This document shows positions 20,889 to 33,250 of a stretch of DNA of 64,000 nucleotides, one piece after another. The notes under the pieces are model-generated. The model made no database searches and was not told the DNA's origin. It was given only the letters and a program-made list of their open reading frames with translations. The stretch covers positions 23,880 to 87,879 of the forward strand of contig CAJNOI010000159.1 of the NCBI GenBank assembly GCA_905250115.1. Direction: 5' to 3'. Numbering within the stretch: the first letter of the stretch is position 1; every line of letters starts with the position of its first letter. Position numbers and translations under genes: made by a program. The DNA is from Adineta steineri. Its lineage: Eukaryota; Rotifera; Eurotatoria; Adinetida; Adinetidae.

Positions 20889-21922
20889 AGATTTTTGTAC
20901 TATCAACTGAAACTAGAAGAAAAAAAATGAAGATTACAAAATTCTCTTACTGTCAAAAATATAGTTCTTAACGATCTATCCAGCAGCGTTTCTATATTTT
21001 GACATATAATGAAGAGATGTAGACATCCTTTCATAAAAACTTTTATTACATTAATGAGAGTGTTTTTTTTATTTTAAAATTATCTCACTATTGGTTTCGT
21101 ACCCAGACAGATAAAACTCAAAAAAAACGGAGAAATATGCGTAGAAATTTTGAAATTATAACAAAAATAAAATTCGGAAAAGCGCACATTTTTACGATTT
21201 TTATCTCCGTTAGCGTTGTCTACTGTGATTAACGCGTTAAGAATTCGTAAAAACAGCATTTTTATAATGGTCTACCGTTAAAACGCCGTATATATGCTGT
21301 TTGGACGCGTTTTTTTAAAGATCATGTCTGCCTGAGTATATAGCCTTAGACTATGTCATGACAAGTAATGTTGAATTTCATCTATCTGGATAAAAATATA
21401 TATGTATATCAAAAGAAAAAGTCATGTTGAATCTTTATCAATTAGATTATAGATTTTAGCATCTATGAAAATATAAGAATGAATAGATTAACGATATCTA
21501 TCCGTATCGAAATCCTTACAACCTTTTTCATGTTTTTCAATGCATTCAAAAGGTGAATTTAAAAATTAATGGATTATATAGACATGACTTTAAAAAAGTA
21601 TTCGGTTCTGCATTTTATTTATACAACACGTCACTATTTAAAAATTTCTTATTTTCATCTTGTTTATGTATTCTTGTGGTAGATGAAGTTAAAAAATCTT
21701 TTTTTTGTCAATCTTGTTCTTCTTGTATGTTTTTTTTTAATTGATCATATAGGTATTCTTTTTTGTGAATATATAGAGCTTTTTTTTAAATAAATTCCTT
21801 GTTAATAGAAACGAAATATCTATATGTATTTGTTTTGCAGATTACTAATAAAAACGTTGTGATAAAGAAAAGCAAATATTGTTTGCGATAGTGACAAAGA
21901 AAAGAATCATCATTTTCATATC
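20889..21922. other. Intergenic holding a MITE-like element
   Basis: Divergent promoter region between the minus-strand receptor and the plus-strand 2H-phosphoesterase-like gene. Apart from the inverted-repeat element at 21100-21338 (separate entry) I see nothing. The plus-strand reading at 21553-21744 is low in complexity and Phe/Leu/Ser-rich and not credible. Confidence 0.4.
21100..21338. mobile_element. MITE-like element with about 30-bp terminal inverted repeats and TA flanks
   Basis: The left end reads TACCCAGACAGATAAAACTC. The right end read in reverse complement is TACTCAGGCAGACATGATCT. The two ends continue to match through an oligo-A tract and ACGSG for about 30 positions. A TA at both borders fits a TA target-site duplication as made by Tc1/mariner-type transposases. 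The interior is GC-richer than the surroundings and has no ORF, so the element would be non-autonomous. Confidence 0.6.
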
Positions 21923-22708
21923 ATGTTGCACATTACTAATAGAAAGGTTGCTGGCCTCAATACTCAATGGGCTTCTTTTCATGGCTTTTCAGTTCTTTTT
22001 AATAATCTAGGAGACAAATGTCTTCAATCACGTCGTCCTGGAATGCTTGATCTTGTTAACGATGTTAACGATAATCCTGCTTTGAAGTTTTATGCAATTC
22101 TTCATGAAGGTATCACGCGTTTGAATATTAATTTTCTAACCAATCAGTTCCTTTTCTGTGCCTTGCCACCAAGTACTTATCATGTTACTCTTTGGGGTGG
22201 ATTAAACGACAGACATGTAACAAAAATTGAACCACAATATCGTTCCATAGTTGAAAAATGGTTGTTAGATTTACCAGAATCATTTTGTAATACGCCAAAA
22301 AGTATATTTGATCTTCCTGCAACATCACCACTCTGTTTAAAACGTGACTGGAATATAAACTTCTGCTTTGATGGACTCAAAGTATGGAACAATTCTGTGC
22401 TTGTAGCTGCCTTACGTCCTGATGAGAACTCGATCTCCGTCTTCGAGCAACTTTCCGAAGAGCGTAGTCAGTTGAATGAAAAAGTCCACGATCGTTTAAA
22501 TATTGACACTGACACGAAAGCTTATACACCTCATGTTAGTCTTGGATATTTTGCAAATGAGGAAGGTGCACAACGAGCTTCACATTTTGTCGATGAATGG
22601 AATCAATGGTTTAGTAATGCTTGTCAAGACAATCTTCTTTCTTTTAACAATGCAGACATCTATGGCTTGACCGATATGGTTACTTTTTTCAAAGCAGTCG
22701 ACAACTAA
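21923..22708 (+). CDS. 2H phosphoesterase-like protein, intronless, 261 aa
   Basis: Member of the 2H (LigT/cyclic phosphodiesterase) superfamily, enzymes that act on 2',5' or 2',3'-cyclic phosphate bonds of nucleotides and RNA. The two signature H-x-T/S motifs are both present: H87-V-T89 in STYHVTLWGG and H204-V-S206 in TPHVSLGYF, 117 residues apart. These His residues line the bilobal active site in known members. No signal peptide or membrane helix is visible, so it is probably cytosolic. The second motif sits in a context close to bacterial 2H proteins. Substrate and pathway cannot be inferred. Start ATG at 21923, no intron. Confidence 0.75.
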   Translation: MLHITNRKVAGLNTQWASFHGFSVLFNNLGDKCLQSRRPGMLDLVNDVNDNPALKFYAILHEGITRLNINFLTNQFLFCALPPSTYHVTLWGGLNDRHVTKIEPQYRSIVEKWLLDLPESFCNTPKSIFDLPATSPLCLKRDWNINFCFDGLKVWNNSVLVAALRPDENSISVFEQLSEERSQLNEKVHDRLNIDTDTKAYTPHVSLGYFANEEGAQRASHFVDEWNQWFSNACQDNLLSFNNADIYGLTDMVTFFKAVDN

Positions 22709-23987
22709 ACTTATATCATACATTTTTTTCTATACAGTCGAAATATAATCAAGAAGAATAAAAATATGACATAATATAAAAATACCGTATATATGTATCG
22801 ATCATACAAACATAAATCGATATGATTTATTTGAATTTTGTGATTACGAATTATAATAATCACGCAATTATTTCACAAACTGTATGAGATATTGAACTTG
22901 AGGGTTTTAAATATTTATTTATAGATCAAAGTCTTTTTGACGTATAACTTTAAAAATTAAAAAAAATTAAGAACATACACTCACGTAGAGATTCCATAAT
23001 ACGAAAATAATTCTAATCAAATTAAAATTCAGAAATTATATTCATATTTATTTCACAAGGAATTCTATTCATTACGGGATGAGTCAGGATGTGTGTATAG
23101 GTGTTTGAATCATTCTTCGTTCTCACGTTTCATCCACATTATCACGATATGAATTAGTTAATATTATTTCTTTACCTGTAATTTTATCGTCCTTTAATTA
23201 TCGGTCTAAATATAGATATAATAGATATTTCATGCCCACACACACACATACCCTGCATTGTTAGATTAATTATTTTGATATTTTATTTACATTTTAAATA
23301 AATCGTTAAAAAATATATTATGCAAAAAAAAATAGGAGTGATAACAGTTATAATACACATAACAATATACAGGTTTATTTATCCTAAATAAAGGTAAGAT
23401 TTTTGATAAATTATGAATATAAATAATTTTTACATTTAAAAAATTAAGTATTTATATTGATTAAAAATAATCTTTTGTTAAACTCTAATTATGAATAATA
23501 ACAATATATTAAATATTTTTGTATAATGAGTACATATGTTTGAATATTTTATTGAGTACAATTCAACAGATTTGTTTTTTGTCATTTGAGGACATATTTG
23601 TAGACTGTACTATTCGTTTATTACTCACTTGATAATTTTTATTTATACTCATAACTCATGCCTTTTACAAGGCGTTTCGTTTATGTATAAACGTAAAGTA
23701 CATTTCTTTTACCGTATACTCTCTAATTATTATACACCTATGTATAATTAGCTTTTGTATAAGTGTGGCCGAAAAGTACGTTCTCTATCAATATATACAC
23801 ATTTTGTATTATTATTCTTAATCATATTTAATACATACAATACGAAGACAATACAATACTATTTTTACTTATAATTATATATACGATTTATTTTGGTATT
23901 TGAATTCTACATAAATTTTGTTTTTATTATATTGATTTGAAAAAATATTCATTTGGAAATTATAATTTTTATTGATATAAATACAAG
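22709..23987. other. Intergenic; CA repeat and a weak hairpin
   Basis: AT-rich DNA between two plus-strand genes. A (CA)n run lies near 23234-23248. A weak member of the G/C-rich inverted-repeat family is suggested at about 23079-23148 (GGATGAGTCAGGATGTG and CATCCACATTATC). No gene seen. Confidence 0.4.
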
Positions 23988-25721
23988 ATGTTAGCTGATT
24001 TATTGGAAAAGAATTCAAAATATCAAACTCTTATTGATTCAGAAAATGATACTGTTATATCTTTTTTACCATGGAAAAGTGAACGATTAAGAACTTCTAC
24101 ACTTTTACAAGAAAATTATAAAGGCAAAGGAAATGAAAGTTCACCATATATTATTAATTGGCTTCGTTATGATCCAGAAAATCCAATGAAATGGTTGTCC
24201 ATATACAAATGGTTTTTAACATTCCTTGTCACTGTTGCAACTCTTGCAATTTCATTTTGTTCTTCAGCTTATACAGGACCCTTTAATGAACTTAAACAAC
24301 AGTTTCATATAGGTGATGAAGTTATTACGCTTGGTATATCATTATATGTTCTTGGCTTTGCAATTGGACCTCTACTTTGGGCACCATTTTCTGAAGTTTT
24401 AGGACGACGACCACTCTTCATCGTAACTTATGCTGCATTAACTGCATTTAATGCTGGAGCGGCAGCATCACAAAATATTTGGACATTAGTTATTCTTCGA
24501 TTTTTTGCAGGTGCATTTGGTGCTTCTCCATTAACGAATGCTGGTGGTGTTATTGCTGATCTATTTGATGATTCTGAGCGTGGTGTTTTTTTAGCTCTAT
24601 TTACAACGGCAGCATTTTTCGGACCAGGTTTAGGGCCAGTCGTTGGTGGATTTGTTGGTGAAACTGTAGGATGGCGTTGGGTTGAAGGTGTAATGGCTAT
24701 TTTTACTGGAGTTATATGGATACTTATTTGTTTTTTTTTACCAGAGACATATAGTCCAGTTCTTTTACGTAGAAGAGCAAAGAAATTATCAAAACGAACA
24801 GGTAAAACTTATCGTTCAAAATTCGAAGAAGAAGAAAAAACTAAATTTAGTAAAGTTCTGAAAACTTCATTATTACGTCCATGGGCTCTTCTATTTCGTG
24901 AACCAATTGTTCTTCTTCTTTCGATTTATATGGCTATTATTTATGGAACTCTTTATTTATTATTTGGTGCTTTTCCAATTGTTTATCAAGAAAAACGAGG
25001 ATGGAGTGAAGGAATTGGTGGTTTGGCTTTTATGGGTTTTTTAGTTGGAATAATAATTTCAGTTGTGTATTCAATACTAGATAATATACGATATAAACGT
25101 GTTATAAAGAAAAGTAAAGATGGACAAGCACCACCAGAAGCTCGTCTTCCACCAGCTATGGTTGGTTCTATTTTTATACCTATTGGATTATTTTGGTTTG
25201 CATGGACTAATTCTCCATCTATTCATTGGATTGTTTCAATAATTGCTAGTGCACCAGTTGGTTTTGGTATGGTTTTAGTTTTTATATCTATTATTAATTA
25301 TTTAATTGATGCATATACAATCTATTCAGCTTCTGTATTAGCAGCTAATAGTGTCATACGTTCTATTTTTGGTGCAGCTTTTCCTTTATTTACAACACAA
25401 ATGTTTCATACATTAGGTATTCATTGGGCTTCATGTGTACCAGCGTTTTTAGCATTAGTATGTGTACCATTTCCATTTCTATTTTATAAATATGGCGCAA
25501 AAATACGACAAAGATGTAAATATGCTGCTGAAGCTGAAGAAAAGAAAGAAAAACCAACAAAAACAAACTCTAATGAAAATGGACAGACAAACTCTACGGA
25601 ATATAAACAAACGAGTGAAACTAAACAGACAAAGTCTAAGAAAAATGGACAAACAGGTGAAACTAAACAAGCAAAGTCGAATGAAAATGAACAAACGAGT
25701 GAAGTTAAACAGAAAAAATAG
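23988..25721 (+). CDS. MFS transporter of the fungal DHA1 (multidrug/polyamine) type, 577 aa
   Basis: Predicted proton-coupled antiporter in a cell membrane exporting drugs, polyamines or other small organics. A soluble N-terminus ends in YDPENPMKW, the conserved entry into TM1 of fungal DHA1 transporters. About twelve hydrophobic segments follow. The loop 2-3 signature is present as GRRPLF at 139-144, with ADLFDDSERG after TM4 and GPVVGGFV in TM5. A long basic middle loop (about 258-295) separates the halves. The C-terminal 60 residues are hydrophilic and built from roughly 14-residue repeats (KQTKSKKNGQTGET and KQAKSNENEQTSEV). The gene has no intron although most rotifer genes here do. Fungal-like sequence and intronlessness together suggest horizontal acquisition, with the tail added later; this is inference. 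Confidence 0.9.
   Translation: MLADLLEKNSKYQTLIDSENDTVISFLPWKSERLRTSTLLQENYKGKGNESSPYIINWLRYDPENPMKWLSIYKWFLTFLVTVATLAISFCSSAYTGPFNELKQQFHIGDEVITLGISLYVLGFAIGPLLWAPFSEVLGRRPLFIVTYAALTAFNAGAAASQNIWTLVILRFFAGAFGASPLTNAGGVIADLFDDSERGVFLALFTTAAFFGPGLGPVVGGFVGETVGWRWVEGVMAIFTGVIWILICFFLPETYSPVLLRRRAKKLSKRTGKTYRSKFEEEEKTKFSKVLKTSLLRPWALLFREPIVLLLSIYMAIIYGTLYLLFGAFPIVYQEKRGWSEGIGGLAFMGFLVGIIISVVYSILDNIRYKRVIKKSKDGQAPPEARLPPAMVGSIFIPIGLFWFAWTNSPSIHWIVSIIASAPVGFGMVLVFISIINYLIDAYTIYSASVLAANSVIRSIFGAAFPLFTTQMFHTLGIHWASCVPAFLALVCVPFPFLFYKYGAKIRQRCKYAAEAEEKKEKPTKTNSNENGQTNSTEYKQTSETKQTKSKKNGQTGETKQAKSNENEQTSEVKQKK
25560..25716 (+). repeat. Degenerate 42-bp tandem repeat in the transporter's C-terminal tail
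   Basis: Two clear 42-bp units beginning near 25620 encode KQTKSKKNGQTGET and KQAKSNENEQTSEV. A more diverged unit precedes them. The sequence stays in frame and codes for a charged, flexible tail. Confidence 0.6.
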
Positions 25722-25918
25722 TTTATCATGTATACTTTTAGTATACGAATTAACAATTAATACAAAATGTTATGTAAATATATGTCTTAGACAAGAATGT
25801 AGTTTTTGTTAATTGTAAATGAATCTAAATTTTAAATTAATAAATGGATATTTATTCATAAAGTGTGAGTTGATGAAAAAAATGTAAAAGAAAGATATGA
25901 ATACAAGATCGCACTCTT

Positions 25919-28900
25919 TTAGTCTCTTTTTTTCATATTTTTTCTTGATTTCAGTAATGAACAAATTGTTCCAACTGGAAAATTTAACCATTCTTTTCTA
26001 CCAATTCTATTTCGATCTGATAATTCATAATCAGGAAGACGTTCGTTACCACGTGCATTTCTATTAATAACATCAATTAAAGTAATAGCTATTCCTTGTA
26101 AAATGATAAGTATTGTTAGTTCTGTTGGACTTAAATGTGATACTGGATTATTAAAAATTTGTGCAAATGGTGTTATATTAATCCATTGTTCATTTTCAAG
26201 ATCTAATAAATTAAAAACAATATTAAATATAATACCAAATATAATATAAGATAATATCGATAGATAATATGCTCGTGTTCCTTGATTTTCTCTAACAGTA
26301 GCTAAATATTGTGCATTTCTTGAATCATACAATAATAAATAACGTCGTATAGTAGTCCATGTATTTAGCACAAAAACAATAACAGAAACACATACTAAAC
26401 ATGCTACATATAAGTTTTGAATAATATATATATATTTCCATGATACTGTTACATTAATTACACTGATAAGATCGGTAATTACTATCATCCAACTAAACCA
26501 AACAATACCTTTGACTATGATAGTAGCCAATAAACGTAGAATACCAATAATATAACTTATCTGCGTATTAGTACCATAAGCATCGCGAATTGTAATACCT
26601 GTATCGATTATTCTAGAATCATGTACAACTGTAATGTTTCCTGTATTTAATGTTCTATATGCTGCGCGAGTATGTAATAATATACGATCATAAGGTTGTT
26701 CGATTTTACATAGAGTTTTTAATATCCAAACAGATTTTTGTATAGGTTCTATTAAGAACATAATAGGAGCAATGATAAACATCTGAATACATGCTAATCT
26801 TATACCAAATATAATACCAATGATATAATTATTTATTGTTATATAATCGTATACTTTCGATTTTTTAATACGAGAATATTCTTTATGACGTGTATATTTT
26901 ATTACAATATTAAATCGTGTTATTTTCCAATCAAATAAATATCGTATTATATCAGGAACATAATCGAACATACCACGAATATAACTATGATAAATTTTAT
27001 GATTACAATCAATGACAAGATTAAGAATTGTTGATGTATATTGTTTGATTATTAAAGAATTTTGTTGTATAATATATAATATAGCATCAAATTGTTCATT
27101 ATTATTAACGTCAATATTAGAAATAATATCAGTATTATTTATATAATTACGTATATGAATAGCTAATGTTTTTAAATCATGAATTACTAAATCTTCAATT
27201 TTCGATTGATAATGTAATACTTGCATAATTGGCCATGGATAATTTTTATATTTAAATAATTCCGATGATTCATCTAATGTTAATCTACGATATTTCCAAA
27301 AAGTTTTCAATTGTGACTCTGTTGGAAATATACCTAGTGCAAAATATTCACTTATTTGAGAACGATAATTTGAATTGAATTCATCAAATGGATATTTATA
27401 TTTTCGAATAGATAATAATAATTCTTCTACAATTAATCCCAATTTACTTATATGATGATTACCATCAAATCCCATTCTATTCCATTTATTTGTTCCTAAA
27501 TCTGTAATTGTATTTAATAAACGATATAAATATTTACTACTTCGATAAATAGTTCGACCATGATGAACTTGTTTTTTTGAATAATTTTTTATTTCTTTTA
27601 AAAAATTACTATATTGTTCATTAATTGATTGATATAAATGATTATTTGTTAAACGATTTGTTCGTAAGATTTTATTTCGAACATATGATACATCAGCATG
27701 ATTACTATATTGTTCTATACTAACATAATATAATGAACCTTCTGCAACACATGCATCATTAGCAAAATAAACAGCTTTGGAAAATTTATGTCGCATAGAG
27801 ATAATAAGTGTATCAATATATAACATTTCACTTGGAGGTATTCGAAGTATAGGATGTAAAAACGAATCTTCATATCTATCTTTTCTTTTTCGAATTTCTC
27901 TTTCAAGATTACGAGCTTGACGAAGATATGAAATAAATAACATATTACTATGTTCCATTAAAATATGTTTCATTTCATAATCAATTTTATTCCATATATT
28001 TTCAAATTTAGTTGTATCATATTGAGATGTTTTTATTGTAGATATAATATTTGTAATTTCATTTAATGCACAACTAATTAATTCATTTGGTTTTGATATA
28101 TGTGTAAGTAATTGTTTTGTATATTTCCAATAGGTTAATTCAGCTTTATAAAAAAATTTTTTTAACGAAGGATCAGAATCATTTTTTGTTATTGTAGTAA
28201 TATAATGTTGCCATTCTTTTCCAGTCATACATTTTCGTAATTTAATTACTGACATTTTATTCTGTTTATAATCATTAATTTCCGTAAAGAAATAATATGG
28301 ATAATCACAACGTATATGTAGATATATACCTAAGCCAGTCCCTTGTACATTAAATATAGGTTCAATTGTATTTAAATGTCTAGGATATAGATTTGTATCA
28401 AATACAATACCAGATGGTAAACACCAATGTATAGAAAAAAATTCATTAAATATAACACATGCATCTATATCAGCATCACTACCATCTGTTGAACCTATAC
28501 GAATATCATAATCAGATTCTGGATCTTTACTACCAGAATCATTTTGAATAATTAATTGATCAGGAAATAAATTCATTAATTGTTGTAATAAATCATCGAT
28601 ATATGATTTACGATACATGCAAAGTTTTAGAATAAATTTAGTTATATAATTTGGTTTCAATTGTTTTACAGTATCTATTATATATCGAGAAATATCATTA
28701 CGAATAGTATCAGTATGTATATCATCAACAAAGAGTTCTTTTAATTTATCCCAATTTTTGATTCGATGTATTATTTCGCGACATGTATATTGACTAGTAA
28801 AAATAATATTATCATGTTCATCGAAAAGAATAATTGAATCATCTGGAATATTTGGTATGTAAAGTTTGGTGATCATATTTTGATATAAATTGTTGTTCGT

Positions 28901-29390
28901 TTGTAATAGACATTCATGTATTTTTTCGTTTGATGACATATGAATATCAAACGATCGATTAAGTTCAGTATTAATCATTGAATCGATATTTAATGTAGTA
29001 GTATCATCGTTAATCTTGTTTTGCGTTAGCCAGTGAACAAGTACTAGATGACTTTGAGTTTGTTTGATCAATTTATATAATTGTTGATTAGAATCTTGAG
29101 ACGAAAGAGAACAACAAACACCGCCAATCATTTCAATCGACATAAGTCCAATCATCTAATGAATAATTGAAAAATGAAGATATTCTTTTAATTTTATATT
29201 CACTTACCATTGATAGATTATTTTCTATACATTGACAAATAATATCTCCTGGTGTAAGATTAAAATTTTCTAATAAATAAGTAGCAATTCGTTGTGCATA
29301 GAAAATAAATTCGCTGTAAGTGAGAAATTGTTCGTCTAGTTCGATCGCGACCTTTTGATTACATAATTGGTCAATAATAGTACGATTCAT
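25919..29390 (-). CDS. Chimeric protein: adenylation-domain N-terminus, nucleotidyltransferase-like motif, C-terminal membrane helices (1139 aa)
   Basis: Two exons, 29208-29390 (61 codons) and 25919-29155, joined by a 52-bp GT-AG phase-0 intron. Residues 1-110 read like the start of an AMP-binding (adenylate-forming/NRPS) domain: FLTYSEFIFYAQRIATYL, then PGDIICQCIENNLSM and GLMSIEMIGGVCCSLS. The core A-domain motifs (phosphate-binding loop, TGD, NGK) are missing. At about 265-292 comes NDSGSKDPESDYDIRIGS followed by DADIDA, the G-S..D-x-D pattern of nucleotidyltransferases. A large helical region follows, then about six hydrophobic segments from residue 840 onward, and a basic tail. I know no characterised protein with this layout. 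A bacterial source for the middle part is an inference. Localisation is probably membrane, with the enzyme-like region cytosolic. Confidence 0.7.
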
Positions 29391-31112
29391 TATTTCAAAT
29401 TTAAAACTAAAAAAAAAATAATGATATACTAATTCTCTTAATGTAAATATTATCTTTTTTCTCTATTTATAAATTTATTTTATGTAATAGAATATTAAAT
29501 ATTTAACTCACCATTATTCAATATAATAATATTGTCTTTTTTCGTACGATTAATTTATTAAATGATAATGCAGTTATATATTGATCCCATAATCACGCCA
29601 CGTGAATATATTAATACGATAGACTTGAGTCATATGTAAAGAAAAAACGATATAAAAGTACATTAAAGACACGAAAGCGAAAAAAATACAAAGTATGTGT
29701 TCTATCAATATGGCCTTTATTCGTTCTTTACTTTACATAATCATTAATAATGCAAAAAAAAAGATGAATAAGTGTGTATACAATTATTTTTAATATTAAT
29801 TTTTTTTTAAAAGAAAAATCGTATTTATTTTTTATTCGAAAATATTTGATTTAATCATCTTGAGAATGTTTATTATCGATATCTTTTGCTTGTAGTAATA
29901 TTTAGATACTGTTTCTGACTGTAAAAATCAGTCGAGAATCATTGGAAACTCGATTAGTTGTTATAAATAATATAGCAGCAGATAAAAAATATACGGTTAT
30001 TGACAATTGAAAGTAATGTAACACGTTTTCCAATTCGATAAAAAATAAAAAACGAGCTTCTTCTATAAAATCTAAAACTTTCCATATACGAGTACATTAC
30101 ATTGAGTATCTATATTAATCGATGATGAATGCAATTAATAAACATCGATTATTTTTTCATTCAATTTATCTACTTGCAACAGAAAACTATTTCGTTGTTT
30201 CCATTCTGGGTGTGAATGTGAATACCTACATCATAAATTTCAATATCTTATAATTAATTTCTATATTAAACTCTATACTAGAGGCCCCTGTGAAGAGTTA
30301 AGATTCCATATTATAGGGAAAACTGACTCGATAAAACGTGAGTGGTGTCAAAGTTGAATTCAGTTGTTCGCTTCGAGTATTAAACTATTCTCTTTCTATA
30401 TCTCTCTTTCCTTCATCGTCACTAATGTTCTACTTTCCCAGTTACGTATGAGGTGTGGCATACATATAAAAAGTTAGGATAAGAAAAAAAGTCTCAGAAG
30501 AAAACTTGTAAATTTTAATATAGATTTTTTTATTTTATTATGTCTTATTTTTTCCTTTTGTTTTATTTTATTTTTTTATTTTAATGAATGGGCAGATAAT
30601 AATAATAATATAGAATGATAGGACAATGTACACAGATGCTCATCGTCGGCTAGTCATATATGTATATATTTTTCTTTCTGTTCTTTGTTACGGAACTGAA
30701 ACATTGTATATTATAATATAGATTTTGAATGTTAGTTTCAAATATTATTGTTGATCGAATTCTTTCGTAAGTAATGATGATTTTACATATTAGAAACAAA
30801 ATTAACATAACAAATACATACGATGTACTTATTATTCGAAGTATGATCTTTAGAAAAATTTGATATTGCCAAATAATTGATTAGTGAAACAATATTCAAA
30901 TTAATAGAAAAATATTTTTCGATCAAACGTCAAACAAATACAGTACTCGATATATGATCATACGAAATTTGATTCTTTTTTGTTTTTTTAATTGCATATA
31001 TAAATATTATACATATAGAAGAAAACAACTCATTCAATAAATATTTAAAATACAGTGAGCTTTGTAAGAATATATAGTTTTTGTAAGATAGGCAAAACAA
31101 CTTTATTTCTAA
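29391..31112. other. Divergent intergenic region, no gene seen
   Basis: AT-rich DNA separating the minus-strand chimera and the plus-strand pentapeptide-repeat gene, so it should contain both promoters. A very weak G/C-rich repeat relic occurs at about 30205-30232 (TCTGGGTGTGAATGTG). No ORF or RNA gene is convincing. Confidence 0.45.
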
Positions 31113-33250
31113 ATGTCGATGGATAAAGATCAAGATACAATGATAGAGATACCAAAACGACGTCGACGCAAATTTTGTTGTGATTTAACATTGAAAGAAT
31201 GTATTGAATGTGGTTCTAGTCTTCTTCTTCCTCTGATGTTGGGAGTTTTTACTATTGTTATTACTCTACATCAAACCAATGTAGCTGGACAACAACGAAT
31301 TGAAGATCGACAAATAGCAAAAGATGAACGACAACAAGATTTAAATATTTCAGCACAGCAAAGACTTGACGATCGAAAACAAGCTGAAGAACAACGACAA
31401 CTTGATAAAAAAATTTCTCAAGATCAATTCAAATTAAATGAAGAACAACGTCAACATGAAGTAAATATTGCATATATGCAATATCGAGATAATTTATTAA
31501 TAGATTATATTAAAGATATTGGTGTTTTACTTAAAGAAAATAATGGAAGTTTAACAAATGATTATGTTACAAGAACTATTGTTCGTGCAAAGACTTTGGC
31601 TATTATTCGACAATTGGATCCTATTCGAAATGTCGAATTAATTCGATTTCTATACGAAGCTGGACAATTAACAAGAAATCGTAATCCTTTAGACTTATCA
31701 ACAGCTCAATTACAAAATATCGATTTTCGTAATGCCTTATATTGGAATATGCCTGGTCTTTCGTTAGTCGGAACGCATTTATTCAATGCATCATTTGACC
31801 ATAATACTTTAGTCGATATTGATTTTCGTCGTAGTAACTTAACAGGAGTTAACTTTACTATGGCTTCACTCAGATCGTGCACTTTTGATAATGCACTTCT
31901 CGAAAAAACGATCTTCACAAACAGTATCATGTGTAAGGTCAGTTTTAAGGATGCAAAACTCATTGATACCAATTTTATAAATGCTACCGTTAAAGAAGCT
32001 GATTTTTCGGGAACAGAATTACCTTATACCAATTTTTCAAATGCTCATCTTAGGAGTGCCAACTTTACTGGCGCAAGACTAACTAATACTGATTTTACAA
32101 ATGCTACTTTAATATCTGCTATGTTTAGGGAAACATTCATTAGCAACAGCACTTTTATCTATACACATGCATCAGAAACATTTTTTACGGATACTTTCAT
32201 GTTTAACAATCACTTTGAAAGTATTAATTTTAGTCATTGTTTCTTCCATTGTTATCGTCTCTGCTATTATCACAACATTATTTTTAACAATTCTATCATC
32301 AGACGAGCCAATTTTTTCCATGTACAAATGGGCAGCAGTACGATCATTAACAGTGACTTATCTTTAGGAGTTTTTACTGGTACTTCTTTTAATGGTACTC
32401 GTTTTTTAAATACAACAATGCGCAATTCAAATTGTACCGATATTGATTTAACTTCTGGTCAATTCATTGATTCATCTTTTGATAATACTATTTTTTCAAA
32501 TGCTACTGCTGATTATGCAACTTTCACTCGATGCAAAATGTCTTCTGTTGATTTAACAGGAGCTCGATTGAAAAATACATGGTTTTCATATACTAATTTA
32601 CAAAATGCTAATTTTATTGATGTCAATGTTAATGGAATTAATTTTTCTCACACTGATCTTTTCAATGCCAAAATCATTGATATACAATTATTGAATGCTA
32701 TATCAATACGTGGATCTCGACTTCCTAACGGAACTTATATTGATCAAGATTATAATCTTATAACAAATGGTTATGCCGATTGTCATATTCCTCTTGAATC
32801 TTCATGGAATATCGATGAGAATAATAGTGTTGCTATCATTCGTTCAAAACAAGATGAGAATAACTGTGTATTTACACCTAACAAAGCAATTGGACCTGTT
32901 CGCTTCTATCAAAAGATTTCTGATAAGTATAAACAAGTAAGATGGGAACTCAATCCTGTACTGGTGTTAAATGCTCGATTAGGTGGTCAAATGACAACTA
33001 TCACTATTGGATATCCAGGACATACATATACTATGAGTTTGTATTCTTCTTATTAGAATGATTTTTTTAATCACATTCTTATATTTTAGATTCGAATCAT
33101 ATAGAACCGATTCGTTTTCCACTAAATAAATCAATGATAAAGGAAACAATTACTGTTGTGGTTACCTTCAATCCTTTGAAAGATGATCTGACGTCGAACT
33201 GGTGTGATGATATTCAAATAACAATCGAACTGGCCGATCAACCTGAATGA
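31113..33250 (+). CDS. Membrane-anchored coiled-coil pentapeptide-repeat protein, 2 exons, 694 aa
   Basis: Exons 31113-33036 and 33090-33250 with a 53-bp GT-AG intron; 2085 coding bases close the frame exactly. Without splicing, the reading stops early at 33056. Layout: basic N-terminus (RRRRKFCC), one hydrophobic segment at about 34-51, a highly charged Gln/Arg/Glu/Asp coiled-coil at about 57-125, and a helical linker. Then comes a long run of pentapeptide repeats, about residues 195-540, of the A(D/N)LXX type (examples NATVKEADFS, NAHLRSANFT, NATLISAMF). These fold as a right-handed quadrilateral beta helix. A C-terminal beta-rich domain spans about 575-694. Pentapeptide repeats are abundant in bacteria, notably cyanobacteria, and expanded in bdelloids. 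The biochemical role is unknown; a surface or organelle-membrane scaffold is plausible. Confidence 0.83.

Noticed and set aside
33037-33059. End of the pentapeptide-repeat protein at the in-frame stop at 33054-33056
   Set aside because: A 53-bp GT-AG intron restores a further 53 codons of protein-like sequence in phase.
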